Assembly: GCA_002393815.1 (NCBI GenBank)
Contig: DGUB01000059.1
Location: forward strand, 1 to 28,516
From: Ruminococcus sp. UBA4321
GTDB lineage: Bacteria; Bacillota; Clostridia; Oscillospirales; Ruminococcaceae
Direction of reading: 5' to 3'
Length of the DNA stretch: 28,516 bases
Part shown: piece after piece, positions 6,679 to 16,600 of the stretch
How positions within the stretch are numbered: the stretch's first letter is position 1
Layout of the letters: the number at the start of each line of letters is the position of its first letter
The notes under the pieces: generated by a model
Databases searched by the model: none
Told to the model about the DNA's origin: nothing
Seen by the model: the letters and a program-made list of their open reading frames with translations, nothing else
Translations under genes and position numbers: made by a program

Positions 6679-9660
6679 CTGAAAAGCAAGAAGATGTATT
6701 TGCTGAGTGCATTTCTGGTGACAGCTTTATTCTCGAATGCAGCACTTCCGGCATTCGCTGAGAAAGCACCGCAGCGCACCAGAAAAGATACTTCTGATAC
6801 CGTTCTCACAGATGCCGCCGATGCCGAAACGCCGTTATATATCGAACAGGTAACTTATAGTGATTATTATGATACTTACAGCGGCGAAACCAGACCGGCA
6901 CAGGAAATTCTGGTGCAAGGCAGTGCCTATAAAACTCTGGACGGCGGAAGCGAACCGGACAGCGTTTCCGTCGGCAGTTACGGAAGCGAGTATAATCAGG
7001 AAAACCGGGATAATATTCTGATATGGAATTCACCGGACGGCAGTATCAGCTATGGAATCAATGTGCCGGAAACAGGAGTTTATTGTCTGGATTTTTCTTA
7101 CATGCCGATTCCGTCGAATATGGCAAACATCGAATTCGGCATTCTGATTGACGGCGAATCGCCTTATGATACTGCAAGCCGTGCAACGCTGAACAAGATT
7201 TATGTCAACAGCGAAGAAATCAAGCTGGACTCGAAAGGAAATCAGGTGCGTCCGACGCAGATTCAGACAGGCATGTGGATAGAAACGCCGCTTCTGGATG
7301 TAGACGGCTTATTCAATGAACCGTTGATTTTCTATCTGGAAAAGGGTACGCACGAACTGGAATTTGATATTACAAAGGGCTATTTCGCGTTAGAGTATTT
7401 CAAATTTTATCAGCCGGAAAGCCTTCCGGATTATGCGGCGTATAAGAGCAGTGTCAGTGCAGACGTGACGAAAGAAAGCACACCTTCCACACTGCTGAGA
7501 ATCGAAGGCGAAGACGCGGCATATAAGAGTGATTCCACGCTGTATCCGACTTCTGACAACTCGAATTATCTGGCATCGCCGTCGAATCCGTCAAAGACGG
7601 TCTATAATACGATTGGTTCCGGCAACTGGAATCAAGCAATGCAGACGATTACATGGGAAGTAGACGGCAGTCAGATTCAGGACGGCTGGTATAAATTAGG
7701 AATTAAAGCGCGTCAGAACGAAATGCGCGGATTTTATTCCAACCGCAGAATCTATATTGATGATGAAGTGATTTGTCAGGAGATGAATCAGGTCAAGTTC
7801 TATTATGATACGGACTGGCAGGTGGTTTCTCCGAAAGATTCGAGCGGAGAAGATTTATATATTTATCTCAAGGGCGGAGAAAATCATACCATTAAGATGG
7901 AAGTCATTCCGGGTGAAATCGGCGAATCTATGAGAGTACTGGATGCCGCTGTTCTGGACATCAACTCTTATTACAGAAAGATTCTGATGATTACAGGACC
8001 TTCCCCGGACAAGTATACAGATTACTATGTACACGAGAGGATTCCGGAACTGCTGGGAGAATTCCAGAGATTATCGGGTGAACTGAAAGAAATCCAGAAT
8101 CATATTGAAACAATGGCAGGTTCAGAGGGTTCGGAAGCGGCATCTCTGGAGCGTATGTATCTGGTACTTGACAGCTGTGTGGAAACACCGCTGAAAATTC
8201 CGGATTATCTTTCTCAGATTAAAGATAATATCACAGCATTGTCGGCGTGGATGTTCGACTACAGAGGACAGCCGCTTGAAGTGGATTATCTGGAACTCGC
8301 CTCTGCTGACCGGGAATTCAGTTCTGTCAAGAGAAATGCATTCAAATCCATGAGTTTCAGCTGGCAGAGATTCTACAGTTCTTTCTTTGAAGATTATACA
8401 AATCTGTCTGATGATGCCGGAGAAGAAGCCATTAACGTCTGGGTGAGCTTAGGGCGTGACCAGGCAATGGTTGTGAAATCTCTGGTAGAATCCGAATTCG
8501 CCGAACAATATGATACTCCGATTGCCGTGAATCTGGTAGTCGGCGGCGTAGTCGAAGCGACACTTGCCGGAAAAGGTCCTGATGTGGCATTGTTCCTCGG
8601 CGGCGAATTTCCTGTGAATTTAGCAGCAAGAGGACTGCTGGTTGACCTCAAGAACGAATTTTCTGATTTTGGCGAAGTCACACAGAGATTTCAGGAGAAT
8701 GCCGCTGTTCCCTATTGTTATGAAAACGGCTGTTATGGTCTGCCGTTAAGCCAGAGCTGGGCGATGATGTTCTACCGGAAAGACATTCTTTCCGAAATGG
8801 GTTATACTGCACCGCCGTCCACATGGGATGATATTATCGACATGCTTCCGGGCTTGCAGAGAAATTACATGTATGTCGGTCTTGTACTGCCGGTCGTTTC
8901 CGGTACGAATGCGACCATTTCTGCCGCTACGGAATCCGGTCATACATTTGCAATGTACATGTTACAGAACGGTCTGAATTATTATAATGCAGACCAGACA
9001 CAGACCAATTTTGATGATATTATCGCTGTCAAGGCATTTGAAAAATGGACGGACATGTATACCAAATACGGCTTTGAACAGTCTTATGACGGCTTTTCCA
9101 GATTCCGGACAGGTGAATATCCGATTGTCATTTCTGACTACAGTTTTTATAATCAGCTTTCTGTGGCATCTCCGGAAATCAAGGGGTTATGGGGCTTCAC
9201 GCAGGTACCCGGCACGGTACAGGAAGACGGCACAGTTTCTCATGCTGTGAATTCGACTTCTTCGGGTGCGGTTATCTTCAAGAAGTGCAAAGATGTACAG
9301 GGTGCATGGGACTTCCTGAAATGGTTCAGTTCGACGGAAGTTCAGGTCGAATACGGCACACAGATAGAAGGTCTGCTCGGACAGCTCGGACGCTACACAA
9401 CCGCGAATACAGAAGCACTTCAGCAGCTGGCGTGGTCGAAATCCGAACAGGAAACTCTGCTGAAAGCACAGAGCGAATTGCAGGAAATTCCGATTATTCC
9501 GGCATCTTACGCCGTAACCAGAAATATTATGAACGCATTCCGCGAAACAGTCAATAACAACGAAAATCCGCGTGACACTCTGCTGTGGTATAACCGCGAT
9601 ATCAACACGGAAATTACCAGAAAGCGCGAAAATCTCGGACTTTCTACGGCTTCTGACTAA
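6679..9660 (+). CDS. Giant extracellular solute-binding protein with N-terminal carbohydrate-binding-like domains
   Basis: About 993 residues. The ribosome binding site AAGGGTGG (6664-6671) is too far from ATG 6694 (22 bases) but well placed for an in-frame CTG at 6679 or ATT at 6676, which also adds the basic KSKK start of the signal peptide. The signal peptide ends near PAFAEKA and has no lipobox cysteine, unusual for a Gram-positive binding protein. Residues about 45-245 and 270-430 look like beta-sandwich carbohydrate-binding modules; the second opens with LLRIEGEDAAY, as in CBM6/35-type folds. A helical region spans about 432-577. Residues about 584-975 are a family 1 solute-binding domain (e.g. 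GKGPDVALFLGGEFP, YGLPLSQSWAMMFYRKDI). It heads the operon and would deliver a glycan to the permeases. Confidence 0.85.
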   Translation: MKSKKMYLLSAFLVTALFSNAALPAFAEKAPQRTRKDTSDTVLTDAADAETPLYIEQVTYSDYYDTYSGETRPAQEILVQGSAYKTLDGGSEPDSVSVGSYGSEYNQENRDNILIWNSPDGSISYGINVPETGVYCLDFSYMPIPSNMANIEFGILIDGESPYDTASRATLNKIYVNSEEIKLDSKGNQVRPTQIQTGMWIETPLLDVDGLFNEPLIFYLEKGTHELEFDITKGYFALEYFKFYQPESLPDYAAYKSSVSADVTKESTPSTLLRIEGEDAAYKSDSTLYPTSDNSNYLASPSNPSKTVYNTIGSGNWNQAMQTITWEVDGSQIQDGWYKLGIKARQNEMRGFYSNRRIYIDDEVICQEMNQVKFYYDTDWQVVSPKDSSGEDLYIYLKGGENHTIKMEVIPGEIGESMRVLDAAVLDINSYYRKILMITGPSPDKYTDYYVHERIPELLGEFQRLSGELKEIQNHIETMAGSEGSEAASLERMYLVLDSCVETPLKIPDYLSQIKDNITALSAWMFDYRGQPLEVDYLELASADREFSSVKRNAFKSMSFSWQRFYSSFFEDYTNLSDDAGEEAINVWVSLGRDQAMVVKSLVESEFAEQYDTPIAVNLVVGGVVEATLAGKGPDVALFLGGEFPVNLAARGLLVDLKNEFSDFGEVTQRFQENAAVPYCYENGCYGLPLSQSWAMMFYRKDILSEMGYTAPPSTWDDIIDMLPGLQRNYMYVGLVLPVVSGTNATISAATESGHTFAMYMLQNGLNYYNADQTQTNFDDIIAVKAFEKWTDMYTKYGFEQSYDGFSRFRTGEYPIVISDYSFYNQLSVASPEIKGLWGFTQVPGTVQEDGTVSHAVNSTSSGAVIFKKCKDVQGAWDFLKWFSSTEVQVEYGTQIEGLLGQLGRYTTANTEALQQLAWSKSEQETLLKAQSELQEIPIIPASYAVTRNIMNAFRETVNNNENPRDTLLWYNRDINTEITRKRENLGLSTASD

Positions 9661-9685
9661 TTTTGAAAGCAAGGAGGAAACTGAT

Positions 9686-10639
9686 TTGGAATCTAGTCAA
9701 AAAATTCTGAAAAATTCCGAAATCGGAAAGCGCAGCAAACAGGAAGAACGCCGGCTGTTATGGCTGCAAATCAAGCAGAACAAAGAATGCTATTTCATGA
9801 TGCTGCCTTTCATGCTGGTATTTTTCATCTTTACGATAGTACCGGTTGTGATGTCGCTTCCGATGGGATTTACAGATTTTGATATGGTACAGCTGCCGAA
9901 GTTCATCGGCTTGTCGAATTATACCACATTGTTTCTGAACGACAGTATTTTTATTCAGTCGATTCGTGTCACACTGGTATTTGCCCTGTTCACAGGACCT
10001 TTAAGCTATGTATTATGCTTTCTGCTGGCATGGCTGATTAACGAACTTCATCCGAAGCTGAAAACCATTTTCACACTGATATTTTACGCACCGTCCATGG
10101 CGAATGTCTATACGGTATGGCAGCTGATTTTTTCGGGCGACTCTTACGGATATCTGAATTCTGTCTTACTGAATTTAGGGCTTGTGACCGCTCCGGTGCA
10201 GTGGCTGACAGACAGTTCCTATGTACTGGGCGTGGTAATTGTAGTACAGTTATGGATTTCTCTTGGTGCCGGATTCTTAGCACTCCGCGCCGGATTCCAG
10301 AACATTGACCGTTCACAGTACGAAGCCGGTGCGATTGAAGGCATCAAGAACAGATGGCAGGAATTAATTTATATCACAATTCCGTCGATGGGACCGCAGC
10401 TGATGTTTGCGGCAGTCATGCAGATTGTCAGCTCGTTTACAGCCGGAACGGTTTCACAGAGTTTAGTCGGCTTCCCGAGTACGGACTATAAAGCGCATAC
10501 CATCATGACACATGCCTATGACTACGGCTGGGTACGTTATGAAATGGGTTATGCATCTGCAATCTGTATGGTATTATTTATTGCAATGCTTGTCTGCAAT
10601 AAGCTTATCAGCAAACTGCTGAGTAATTTCATGGATTAA
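9686..10639 (+). CDS. Sugar ABC transporter permease, MalF-type (pair 1)
   Basis: 317 residues from TTG 9686, chosen because AAGGAGGAAA lies just upstream; the longer frame overlaps the previous gene. The charged N-terminus is followed by six membrane segments. The cytoplasmic EAA-type loop EAGAIEGIKNRWQELIYITI (about 211-232) contacts the ATPase. It belongs to the MalF/UgpA-like branch of binding-protein-dependent permeases and should pair with the next gene. No ATPase gene occurs in the window, so a shared MsmX-type ATPase is inferred. Confidence 0.9.
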   Translation: MESSQKILKNSEIGKRSKQEERRLLWLQIKQNKECYFMMLPFMLVFFIFTIVPVVMSLPMGFTDFDMVQLPKFIGLSNYTTLFLNDSIFIQSIRVTLVFALFTGPLSYVLCFLLAWLINELHPKLKTIFTLIFYAPSMANVYTVWQLIFSGDSYGYLNSVLLNLGLVTAPVQWLTDSSYVLGVVIVVQLWISLGAGFLALRAGFQNIDRSQYEAGAIEGIKNRWQELIYITIPSMGPQLMFAAVMQIVSSFTAGTVSQSLVGFPSTDYKAHTIMTHAYDYGWVRYEMGYASAICMVLFIAMLVCNKLISKLLSNFMD

Positions 10640-10657
10640 GGAGGGGGACTTTTCTTT

Positions 10658-11590
10658 ATGGCAGCAGTAAATATTCAGGAAAAGAAAAAAGAAGTAAAAG
10701 TACCCAAGAAATATCAGGCAGGCAGCATTGAAAAATCAAAGGGTACGAACAAGCAGGCAGGAAAGAAAATCGGCGGAACAGTAGGGATTTTCATTTTTCT
10801 GACGGTACTGGGCTTATTCATGGCACTGCCGATTTATCTGGCGATTATCATGAGTATCAAGCCGGTGCATGAACTGTTTGTATTTCCGCCGAAATTATAT
10901 GTCATTGACCCGACGCTCGATAATTTCCGCGACATGTTCCAGACTTTGTCTGACATGTGGGTGCCGTTTTCAAGATATGTATTCAACAGCGTATTTGTAA
11001 CCGTATGTGTTACAGTTGCACAGTGCGTCTTTGCTTCGATGGCGGCGTTTGTGCTGGCGAAATGCCGGATTCCGGGCAATAACTTTATGAACAAGTTAAT
11101 CGTTACTTCTCTGTTGTATCAGAGTAATGTTATCTATATCATGCAGTATATTGTCATGGCAAGACTGGGTATGATTAACACTTACTGGGCGTTGATTCTG
11201 CCGTCGGTAGCTTCTCCGATGTGCTTGTTCCTGATGCGTCAGTCCATGACAACCATACCGGATGCCATGATTGAAGCCGCAAAAGTAGACGGTGCGAACA
11301 TGTTCACCATCTGCTGGAAAATCGTCATGCCGAACCAGAAGCCGGCACTAATGACAATGATTATCTTCGCATTTCAGGCGGCGTGGAATATTCAGGGCGG
11401 TACACTGGTTTATAAAGAATCGCTCAAAACCCTGCCGACTGTCGTACAGCAGGCAGCAAGCTCCGGACTGGCGAGAGCAGGCGTGGCAATGGCAGCCGCA
11501 GTATTCATGTTAGTACCGCCGATTGTGATTTTCATGCTGGCACAGAAGAACGTTATCGAAACGATGGCACATTCCGGCATCAAGGACTGA
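10658..11590 (+). CDS. Carbohydrate ABC transporter permease, MalG-type (pair 1)
   Basis: 310 residues from ATG 10658 after AGGAGGGGG. A lysine-rich N-terminal tail of about 40 residues precedes six membrane segments. The EAA loop is IEAAKVDGANMFTICWKIVM (about 205-224), typical of MalG/UgpE-like permeases. It starts 18 bp after its partner, consistent with an obligate heterodimer. It ends 11 bp before the NHL-repeat gene, so the two are translated from one message. Confidence 0.9.
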   Translation: MAAVNIQEKKKEVKVPKKYQAGSIEKSKGTNKQAGKKIGGTVGIFIFLTVLGLFMALPIYLAIIMSIKPVHELFVFPPKLYVIDPTLDNFRDMFQTLSDMWVPFSRYVFNSVFVTVCVTVAQCVFASMAAFVLAKCRIPGNNFMNKLIVTSLLYQSNVIYIMQYIVMARLGMINTYWALILPSVASPMCLFLMRQSMTTIPDAMIEAAKVDGANMFTICWKIVMPNQKPALMTMIIFAFQAAWNIQGGTLVYKESLKTLPTVVQQAASSGLARAGVAMAAAVFMLVPPIVIFMLAQKNVIETMAHSGIKD

Positions 11591-11601
11591 GGAGGGAGAT
11601 T

Positions 11602-13131
11602 ATGCACAAAAAATTCAGAAAGATGGCAGTCTCTGTACTTGCCGGACTGCTGGCATCCTCTTCCCTGCTGAGTATGGCAGTCCATGCCGAAGAGCATTAC
11701 GATGTCTATAACTATGACAGATGGGAAGAAGCGATTCCTTCACAGGCGGGCTATCTGGCAGCCCGTGCCGTCAGCGGTCAGGATTTGGGAATCGGAGATT
11801 TCTCCGAGCCGAGTGATATTTTCAGAGACGCTTACGACCAGTTTTTCATTGCCGATTCCAAGAATAACCGGATTGTCGTGACAAATTCCGATTTGACAGA
11901 ATCTGTGATGATTATGGAAGAATTCAGGAACAAGGACGGCAGCAAGACCACGCTCAAACAGCCGGAAGGTGTCTACGTTGCACCGGAAACGGATTTGGTT
12001 TATATCGCCGATTATGGCAATTCCAGAGTTCTGGTATGTGATTATGACTGTAACGTACAGATGGAAATCACCAAGCCGCAGTCAGAATTATTCTCACAGG
12101 AACTGACGTTCATGCCCCAGAGAGTGCTTGCCGATAAAGCCGGGAATGTCTATATTGTGTTAGGCAATATCACGACCGGTGCGGCAATGTTCAACAACGA
12201 AGGCGAATTTCAGGGCTATTACGGTGCGAACACAGTCGAAGCCACTTCTGCTGTTATCGCAAACTATTTCTGGAAGCTGATTTCGACAGATGAAATGCGT
12301 TCCAGAACGTCCCGAACAGTGCCGTCCGGTATTACAAGCTTTGATTTGGATGATGAAGGTTTTATTTATACCTGTACACAGTCCACTTCCCAGAAGAAAG
12401 ATACCGTCAAGAAGCTGAATCCGGCAGGAACGAACCTGTTTGCAAGTCTGGAAACCTCATGGGGCGATGTGGAATCCGTCTATGACAGCAACACAAACAA
12501 GAATTATCAGTCCATGATTTGCGATATTGAAATCGCAGATGACGGAAATATCAACTGTCTGGATTTGACTTCCGGACGCGTATTCCAGTATGACGAAGAA
12601 GGCAATTTATTATTTGTATTCGGCAGTTCATCGGAACAGTTAGGCGGCTTTACAGAAGTCACTGCCATTGAATCCATCGGTGAAAAAGTTCTGGTTCTGG
12701 ATACCAGAAAGAATACAGTCACTGTCTTTGAAGAAACGGATTTCGGCAGAATCGTGCACGATGCCACTGTCAAGTATAACGGCGGCTATTATGAAGAAGC
12801 TCTGGAACCATGGTATCAGGTATTGCAGTATGACGGCAACTATCGCCGTGCATTTCTGGGAATTTCAGCAGCCTTGCTGGTAAAGGGCGACTATGCCGGT
12901 TCTATGAAATATGCCAAGCTTGCGGACTCGCCCTATCGTTATAACAGAGCGTTCGAGGGCTACCGGACGGAATGGCTGACAGAACATATCAAAGGCGTGA
13001 CAATCGTCGTGATTCTGCTCGTGATTGCGATTATCGCCCTGCGGATGTATCTGAAAAAGCATTACAAGCCGAATCTGGAATATGATATTACACGCACGGA
13101 TGAAAGGAAACGTCAGGAGGAGGGTGAATAA
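11602..13131 (+). CDS. Membrane-anchored NHL-type propeller / TPR protein of the transport locus
   Basis: 509 residues, ATG 11602 after AGGAGGGAG. The signal peptide ends near MAVHAEE. Residues about 60-375 contain repeated beta-propeller strands of NHL type, such as DQFFIADSKNNRIVVTNSD, TDLVYIADYGNSRVLVCD and GNINCLDLTSGRVFQYDEEG. Residues about 385-445 look like a TPR pair (EEALEPWYQVLQYDGNYRRA). One membrane segment (about 457-475) precedes a basic cytoplasmic tail. The protein should therefore sit outside the cell, tethered by its C-terminus. I infer a scaffold or sensor role for the transporter, because it lies between the two permease pairs. Confidence 0.8.
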   Translation: MHKKFRKMAVSVLAGLLASSSLLSMAVHAEEHYDVYNYDRWEEAIPSQAGYLAARAVSGQDLGIGDFSEPSDIFRDAYDQFFIADSKNNRIVVTNSDLTESVMIMEEFRNKDGSKTTLKQPEGVYVAPETDLVYIADYGNSRVLVCDYDCNVQMEITKPQSELFSQELTFMPQRVLADKAGNVYIVLGNITTGAAMFNNEGEFQGYYGANTVEATSAVIANYFWKLISTDEMRSRTSRTVPSGITSFDLDDEGFIYTCTQSTSQKKDTVKKLNPAGTNLFASLETSWGDVESVYDSNTNKNYQSMICDIEIADDGNINCLDLTSGRVFQYDEEGNLLFVFGSSSEQLGGFTEVTAIESIGEKVLVLDTRKNTVTVFEETDFGRIVHDATVKYNGGYYEEALEPWYQVLQYDGNYRRAFLGISAALLVKGDYAGSMKYAKLADSPYRYNRAFEGYRTEWLTEHIKGVTIVVILLVIAIIALRMYLKKHYKPNLEYDITRTDERKRQEEGE

Positions 13132-13136
13132 GCGTT

Positions 13137-13766
13137 ATGATGGATTTAACCAACAAGCAATGGGTCAAACATGCAGTCACCCATCCGATGGAAGGTTTCG
13201 AGGACATGCGCTGGAAGAAAGCCGGTTCTATGAAATATTCTATCGTAATTGTCCTGCTGTGGTTCGTTGCATCGATTTTCTATAACAGATTATACGGATT
13301 TCAGTTCTATGCCGAAGCCGATAAAATGTTCAATATTATTCCCTATATTGTCCAGACGATAATTTTATTCTGCACATGGGTCGTCGGCAACTGGTCAATC
13401 TGTACCCTGCTCGAAGGCGAAGGCACGATGAAAAATATTTTCATCTATAGTGCCTATGCGATGATTCCCTATGTAGTCAGTATTTATATTGAAGTATTTC
13501 TCTCACATTTTCTGATTCGTGACGAGGCAGTCTTTATTGATGCGGTGCATATTATCGGCTTGCTGTGGACGGGCGTACTGCTGTTTTCGGCGATTAAGTC
13601 CGTACATCAGTATTCGTTCCTGAAAACGATTGGTGCGATTATTCTGACAATCTGCGCGATGCTGATTATGCTGTTTCTGCTGGTATTGCTTCTGTCGCTG
13701 TTCCAGCAGGTGTATGTCTTTGCATATTCGATTTATACCGAAATTGCATACCGTCTGAAAGTGTAG
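13137..13766 (+). CDS. YIP1-family integral membrane protein
   Basis: 209 residues with five hydrophobic segments after an amphipathic start (HPMEGFEDMRWKKAGS) that I associate with YIP1 proteins near sugar transport genes in Firmicutes. AGGAGG at 13115-13120 is about 16 bases from the ATG pair at 13137 and 13140, so the start may be off by a codon. The role is unknown. YIP1 proteins are membrane-organising in eukaryotes, but bacterial members have no fixed function. Its place in the operon suggests a membrane partner of the NHL or DUF5696-like protein. Confidence 0.75.
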   Translation: MMDLTNKQWVKHAVTHPMEGFEDMRWKKAGSMKYSIVIVLLWFVASIFYNRLYGFQFYAEADKMFNIIPYIVQTIILFCTWVVGNWSICTLLEGEGTMKNIFIYSAYAMIPYVVSIYIEVFLSHFLIRDEAVFIDAVHIIGLLWTGVLLFSAIKSVHQYSFLKTIGAIILTICAMLIMLFLLVLLLSLFQQVYVFAYSIYTEIAYRLKV

Positions 13767-13778
13767 GTGAAACGAAAC

Positions 13779-16592
13779 ATGAAATTATTGAAATTAAAAA
13801 GTGTTCTGGCTTGCCTGCTTTCGATGGCTGTGATTTGTTCTGCCGGTTCGGCAGCGGTATTCGCCGAAGATGCAGAAGTTCCGGCAGAAGATGCCGCTGT
13901 ATCTGATGAAGCCGTTTCCGATGAAGATGCCGCACTTTCCGAAGAAACCATCTCTGTCGAGGAGGAAGAAGAAGAATTCGATTCTACACCGGAAGAAGTC
14001 AGGGCTTATCTGAAATCACTTGGCGAAACAGACGGTTATGAAGTCTATCTCCGCGAAGATGATTATAAAGACAAAATCGAAGCAGACCTGAAGAAAAAAT
14101 ATTCCGATGAAGATGAACTGAAAGATGCTGTCAAAGATACGGAAAAACATCTGAAACATGCCGAACTTGCGCTGATTGATGCGGAAACCGGAAAAATGGC
14201 AGCCGAACTCGAAGAAATCGCACATGACAAGGAACAGTATATTTATTACAGTGAAGCCGGAAATTATCTGGTAGTTCTGGATGCTGACCAGAAGAATGTG
14301 ATAAAAATCCGCTACAGGGTTTCCACACTGGACAGTGAATATTTATTCCTGACGAAAGATGAACAGACACTGGAACTCTACAGTACAGATTATAAATCCG
14401 TCCGTGCAGAAATGCAGAATGTCTGGAGTGCCGGAGAAACAACGCTTTACCAGAATGAGGACAAGACCCGCTGGGCGGTACTCGACGGCAATAAAACACA
14501 GGTTCGCGTATGCGTCAAGACCGTGGCAGAAAATGACAATCTCATGATGTATTATGATGAAGATACTGGTCTGATTGGTCTGGAAAACAAGAAAAACGGC
14601 TATACATGGTGGTCATCACCGCCGACGGCGAACCGTGATGCAACCGCTACACCTCTTGTTGTCACAGAATTACAGTCTTCCATGGTGCTGACTTACGGCG
14701 ACAGCAACAGCCGAGGCACGACAAATCTCCGTTCCCGGAACTCTGCCAAACTGGATTTCAAGGAAACTGATAAAGGCATTACCATCAGTTATGAATTTGA
14801 AAAATGCGGAATTACCGTTCCGGTTGCCTATGAACTTCAGGATGACTATATGTCAGTCACTGTCAAGTGCAGTGATATCAAGGAAAGCATGACGGAAAAG
14901 GGACTGGTCGCTACACAGCTGACGCTTCTGGGCGCATTCGGCGCAGGCGAAGGCGAAGAAAACGGTTATTTTGTGATTCCGGACGGATGCGGTTCACTGA
15001 TTCGGTTCAATAACGGAAAAGAAACTACAAAAAGCTATTCACAGAGAGTATACGGACGCGACATCACCACTGTACCAACAACAAAACCTGCTGTAACCGA
15101 AGAAATTCTGATGCCTGTTTACGGCATTGTCAAGAAAGACAATGCTATGGCAGTTATCATTGAAGAAGGTGATGGCAATGTCGCTCTGAATGCGAGTGTC
15201 AGCGGACAGTCTCTGAGCAGTTTCAATACCTGTAATTTTACGTTTCAGCTCCGCGGTTCAGATACTTATACCATGTCCGGAGATTACGGAAATCTGACTG
15301 TATTTGAAGACGGCGGCATCAAAACCGATACGATTAAATTAAGATATTATCCGATTGCAGACAAAGGTGTCAGCTATTCCGATGTTGCGGAAGTTTACCG
15401 GAATTATCTTCTGAGCGACGGCGGTGTAAGCAAGAAAGCCGAAGCGGATTCGACACAGCTTTATCTTGATTTATACGGCGGTACAATGAAATCCCGTTCT
15501 GTACTGGGCATTCCGGTGACGATGAAAACTTCCATGACAAGCTATTCCGAAGCGGAAACCATCATTACAGAACTTTCCGGACTTGGTGTAAAAGACATGG
15601 CAGTTATCTATAACAACTGGACGAATGACGGCATTTCCGGAAAAGTAGATTATCAGTCGAAGCCTTCCGCAACGCTGGGCGGTGCAGCGGCATTCAATAA
15701 ACTGGTGAAATATCTGGATGAAAAGAATTTTGATTTCTATCCGTCTGTGAATAACAAGACATTCAATTCCGGAAACGGCTATTACACATTCCGCGATACA
15801 ACAATCAGAATCTCAAATTCTTATTCCCGTCAGATGACCTATAATCTTTCCTACGGGGTACAGAATACGAATGTCAAGACAAAATCCCTGCTTTCACCGG
15901 GTACGTTCACAGACCTGTATCAGAAGCTTGCGAACAGTTATTCCAAGCGCAAGCTGACGGGGGTTTCTCTGGGAGAAATGACATCCACCATCTGGGGCGA
16001 TTACGGAAAGCAGAACATGTCCCGTGATGATACTGTCACGGCTTTGCAGACTTCTTATCAGAGCATACAGGATTCCGGACTTTCTCTGCTGGCAGACACC
16101 TGTGCGGCATACGCCTTCCCCTATGCAGATAAGATTTCGGATGTGCCTCTGCATTCGAGCGGATTTGATGTCTTTGATGAAGAAATTCCGTTTTATCAGC
16201 TTGTCATGCACGGTGTACTCCCCTATTCGAGTACGGCAATCAACGCGAGTGCAGACAGTACAGAATCTTTCCTGACTGCCGTTGCAACGGGCTGTAATCC
16301 GGCATATGATATGATTTATGCGGAAGCAAGTGACCTGAAAGACACGCTTCTGGACAGCTATTATTATTCACACTATGCATTCTGGACAGATACAGCTGCA
16401 CAGGAATACAAGCTTGCCGCAGACATCCTCTCGAAAGTCAGCGACAAGGTCATGACTGACTATGTTCGTGAAGGTGATATTTCTGTGACGACTTACGAAG
16501 ACGGCACACAGGTGACTGTCGATTATGCAGAAAAGTCCATTACAGCGAACGGCGTTGTCTACAAACTGGCAGATGCCGGGAAAGGAGCGTGA
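13779..16592 (+). CDS. Large secreted DUF5696-like protein, possible glycosidase-type fold
   Basis: 937 residues from ATG 13779 (AGGTGA 8 bases upstream; a GTG four codons earlier lies within the ribosome binding site). The signal peptide ends near AVFAEDA. An acidic Ala/Glu-rich stretch (about 30-70) follows, then a charged helical region (about 80-150). A beta-rich part carries NGYTWWSSPP and YFVIPDGCGSLIRFNNGKE. The C-terminal half from about residue 580 reads like alternating strands and helices of a barrel (MAVIYNNWTND, FYPSVNN, GVSLGEMTSTIWGDY, SLLADTCAAYAF). It resembles the DUF5696 family found beside sugar ABC genes. Enzymatic activity is only inferred; the Glu of SLGEMTS is a candidate acidic residue. 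No C-terminal anchor is seen. Confidence 0.75.
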   Translation: MKLLKLKSVLACLLSMAVICSAGSAAVFAEDAEVPAEDAAVSDEAVSDEDAALSEETISVEEEEEEFDSTPEEVRAYLKSLGETDGYEVYLREDDYKDKIEADLKKKYSDEDELKDAVKDTEKHLKHAELALIDAETGKMAAELEEIAHDKEQYIYYSEAGNYLVVLDADQKNVIKIRYRVSTLDSEYLFLTKDEQTLELYSTDYKSVRAEMQNVWSAGETTLYQNEDKTRWAVLDGNKTQVRVCVKTVAENDNLMMYYDEDTGLIGLENKKNGYTWWSSPPTANRDATATPLVVTELQSSMVLTYGDSNSRGTTNLRSRNSAKLDFKETDKGITISYEFEKCGITVPVAYELQDDYMSVTVKCSDIKESMTEKGLVATQLTLLGAFGAGEGEENGYFVIPDGCGSLIRFNNGKETTKSYSQRVYGRDITTVPTTKPAVTEEILMPVYGIVKKDNAMAVIIEEGDGNVALNASVSGQSLSSFNTCNFTFQLRGSDTYTMSGDYGNLTVFEDGGIKTDTIKLRYYPIADKGVSYSDVAEVYRNYLLSDGGVSKKAEADSTQLYLDLYGGTMKSRSVLGIPVTMKTSMTSYSEAETIITELSGLGVKDMAVIYNNWTNDGISGKVDYQSKPSATLGGAAAFNKLVKYLDEKNFDFYPSVNNKTFNSGNGYYTFRDTTIRISNSYSRQMTYNLSYGVQNTNVKTKSLLSPGTFTDLYQKLANSYSKRKLTGVSLGEMTSTIWGDYGKQNMSRDDTVTALQTSYQSIQDSGLSLLADTCAAYAFPYADKISDVPLHSSGFDVFDEEIPFYQLVMHGVLPYSSTAINASADSTESFLTAVATGCNPAYDMIYAEASDLKDTLLDSYYYSHYAFWTDTAAQEYKLAADILSKVSDKVMTDYVREGDISVTTYEDGTQVTVDYAEKSITANGVVYKLADAGKGA

Positions 16593-16600
16593 GCCGACAA

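Noticed and set aside
9187-9672. 161-codon open frame on the minus strand opposite the end of the binding-protein gene
   Set aside because: No ribosome binding site or family features, and the opposite strand encodes a clear solute-binding domain, so it is a shadow.
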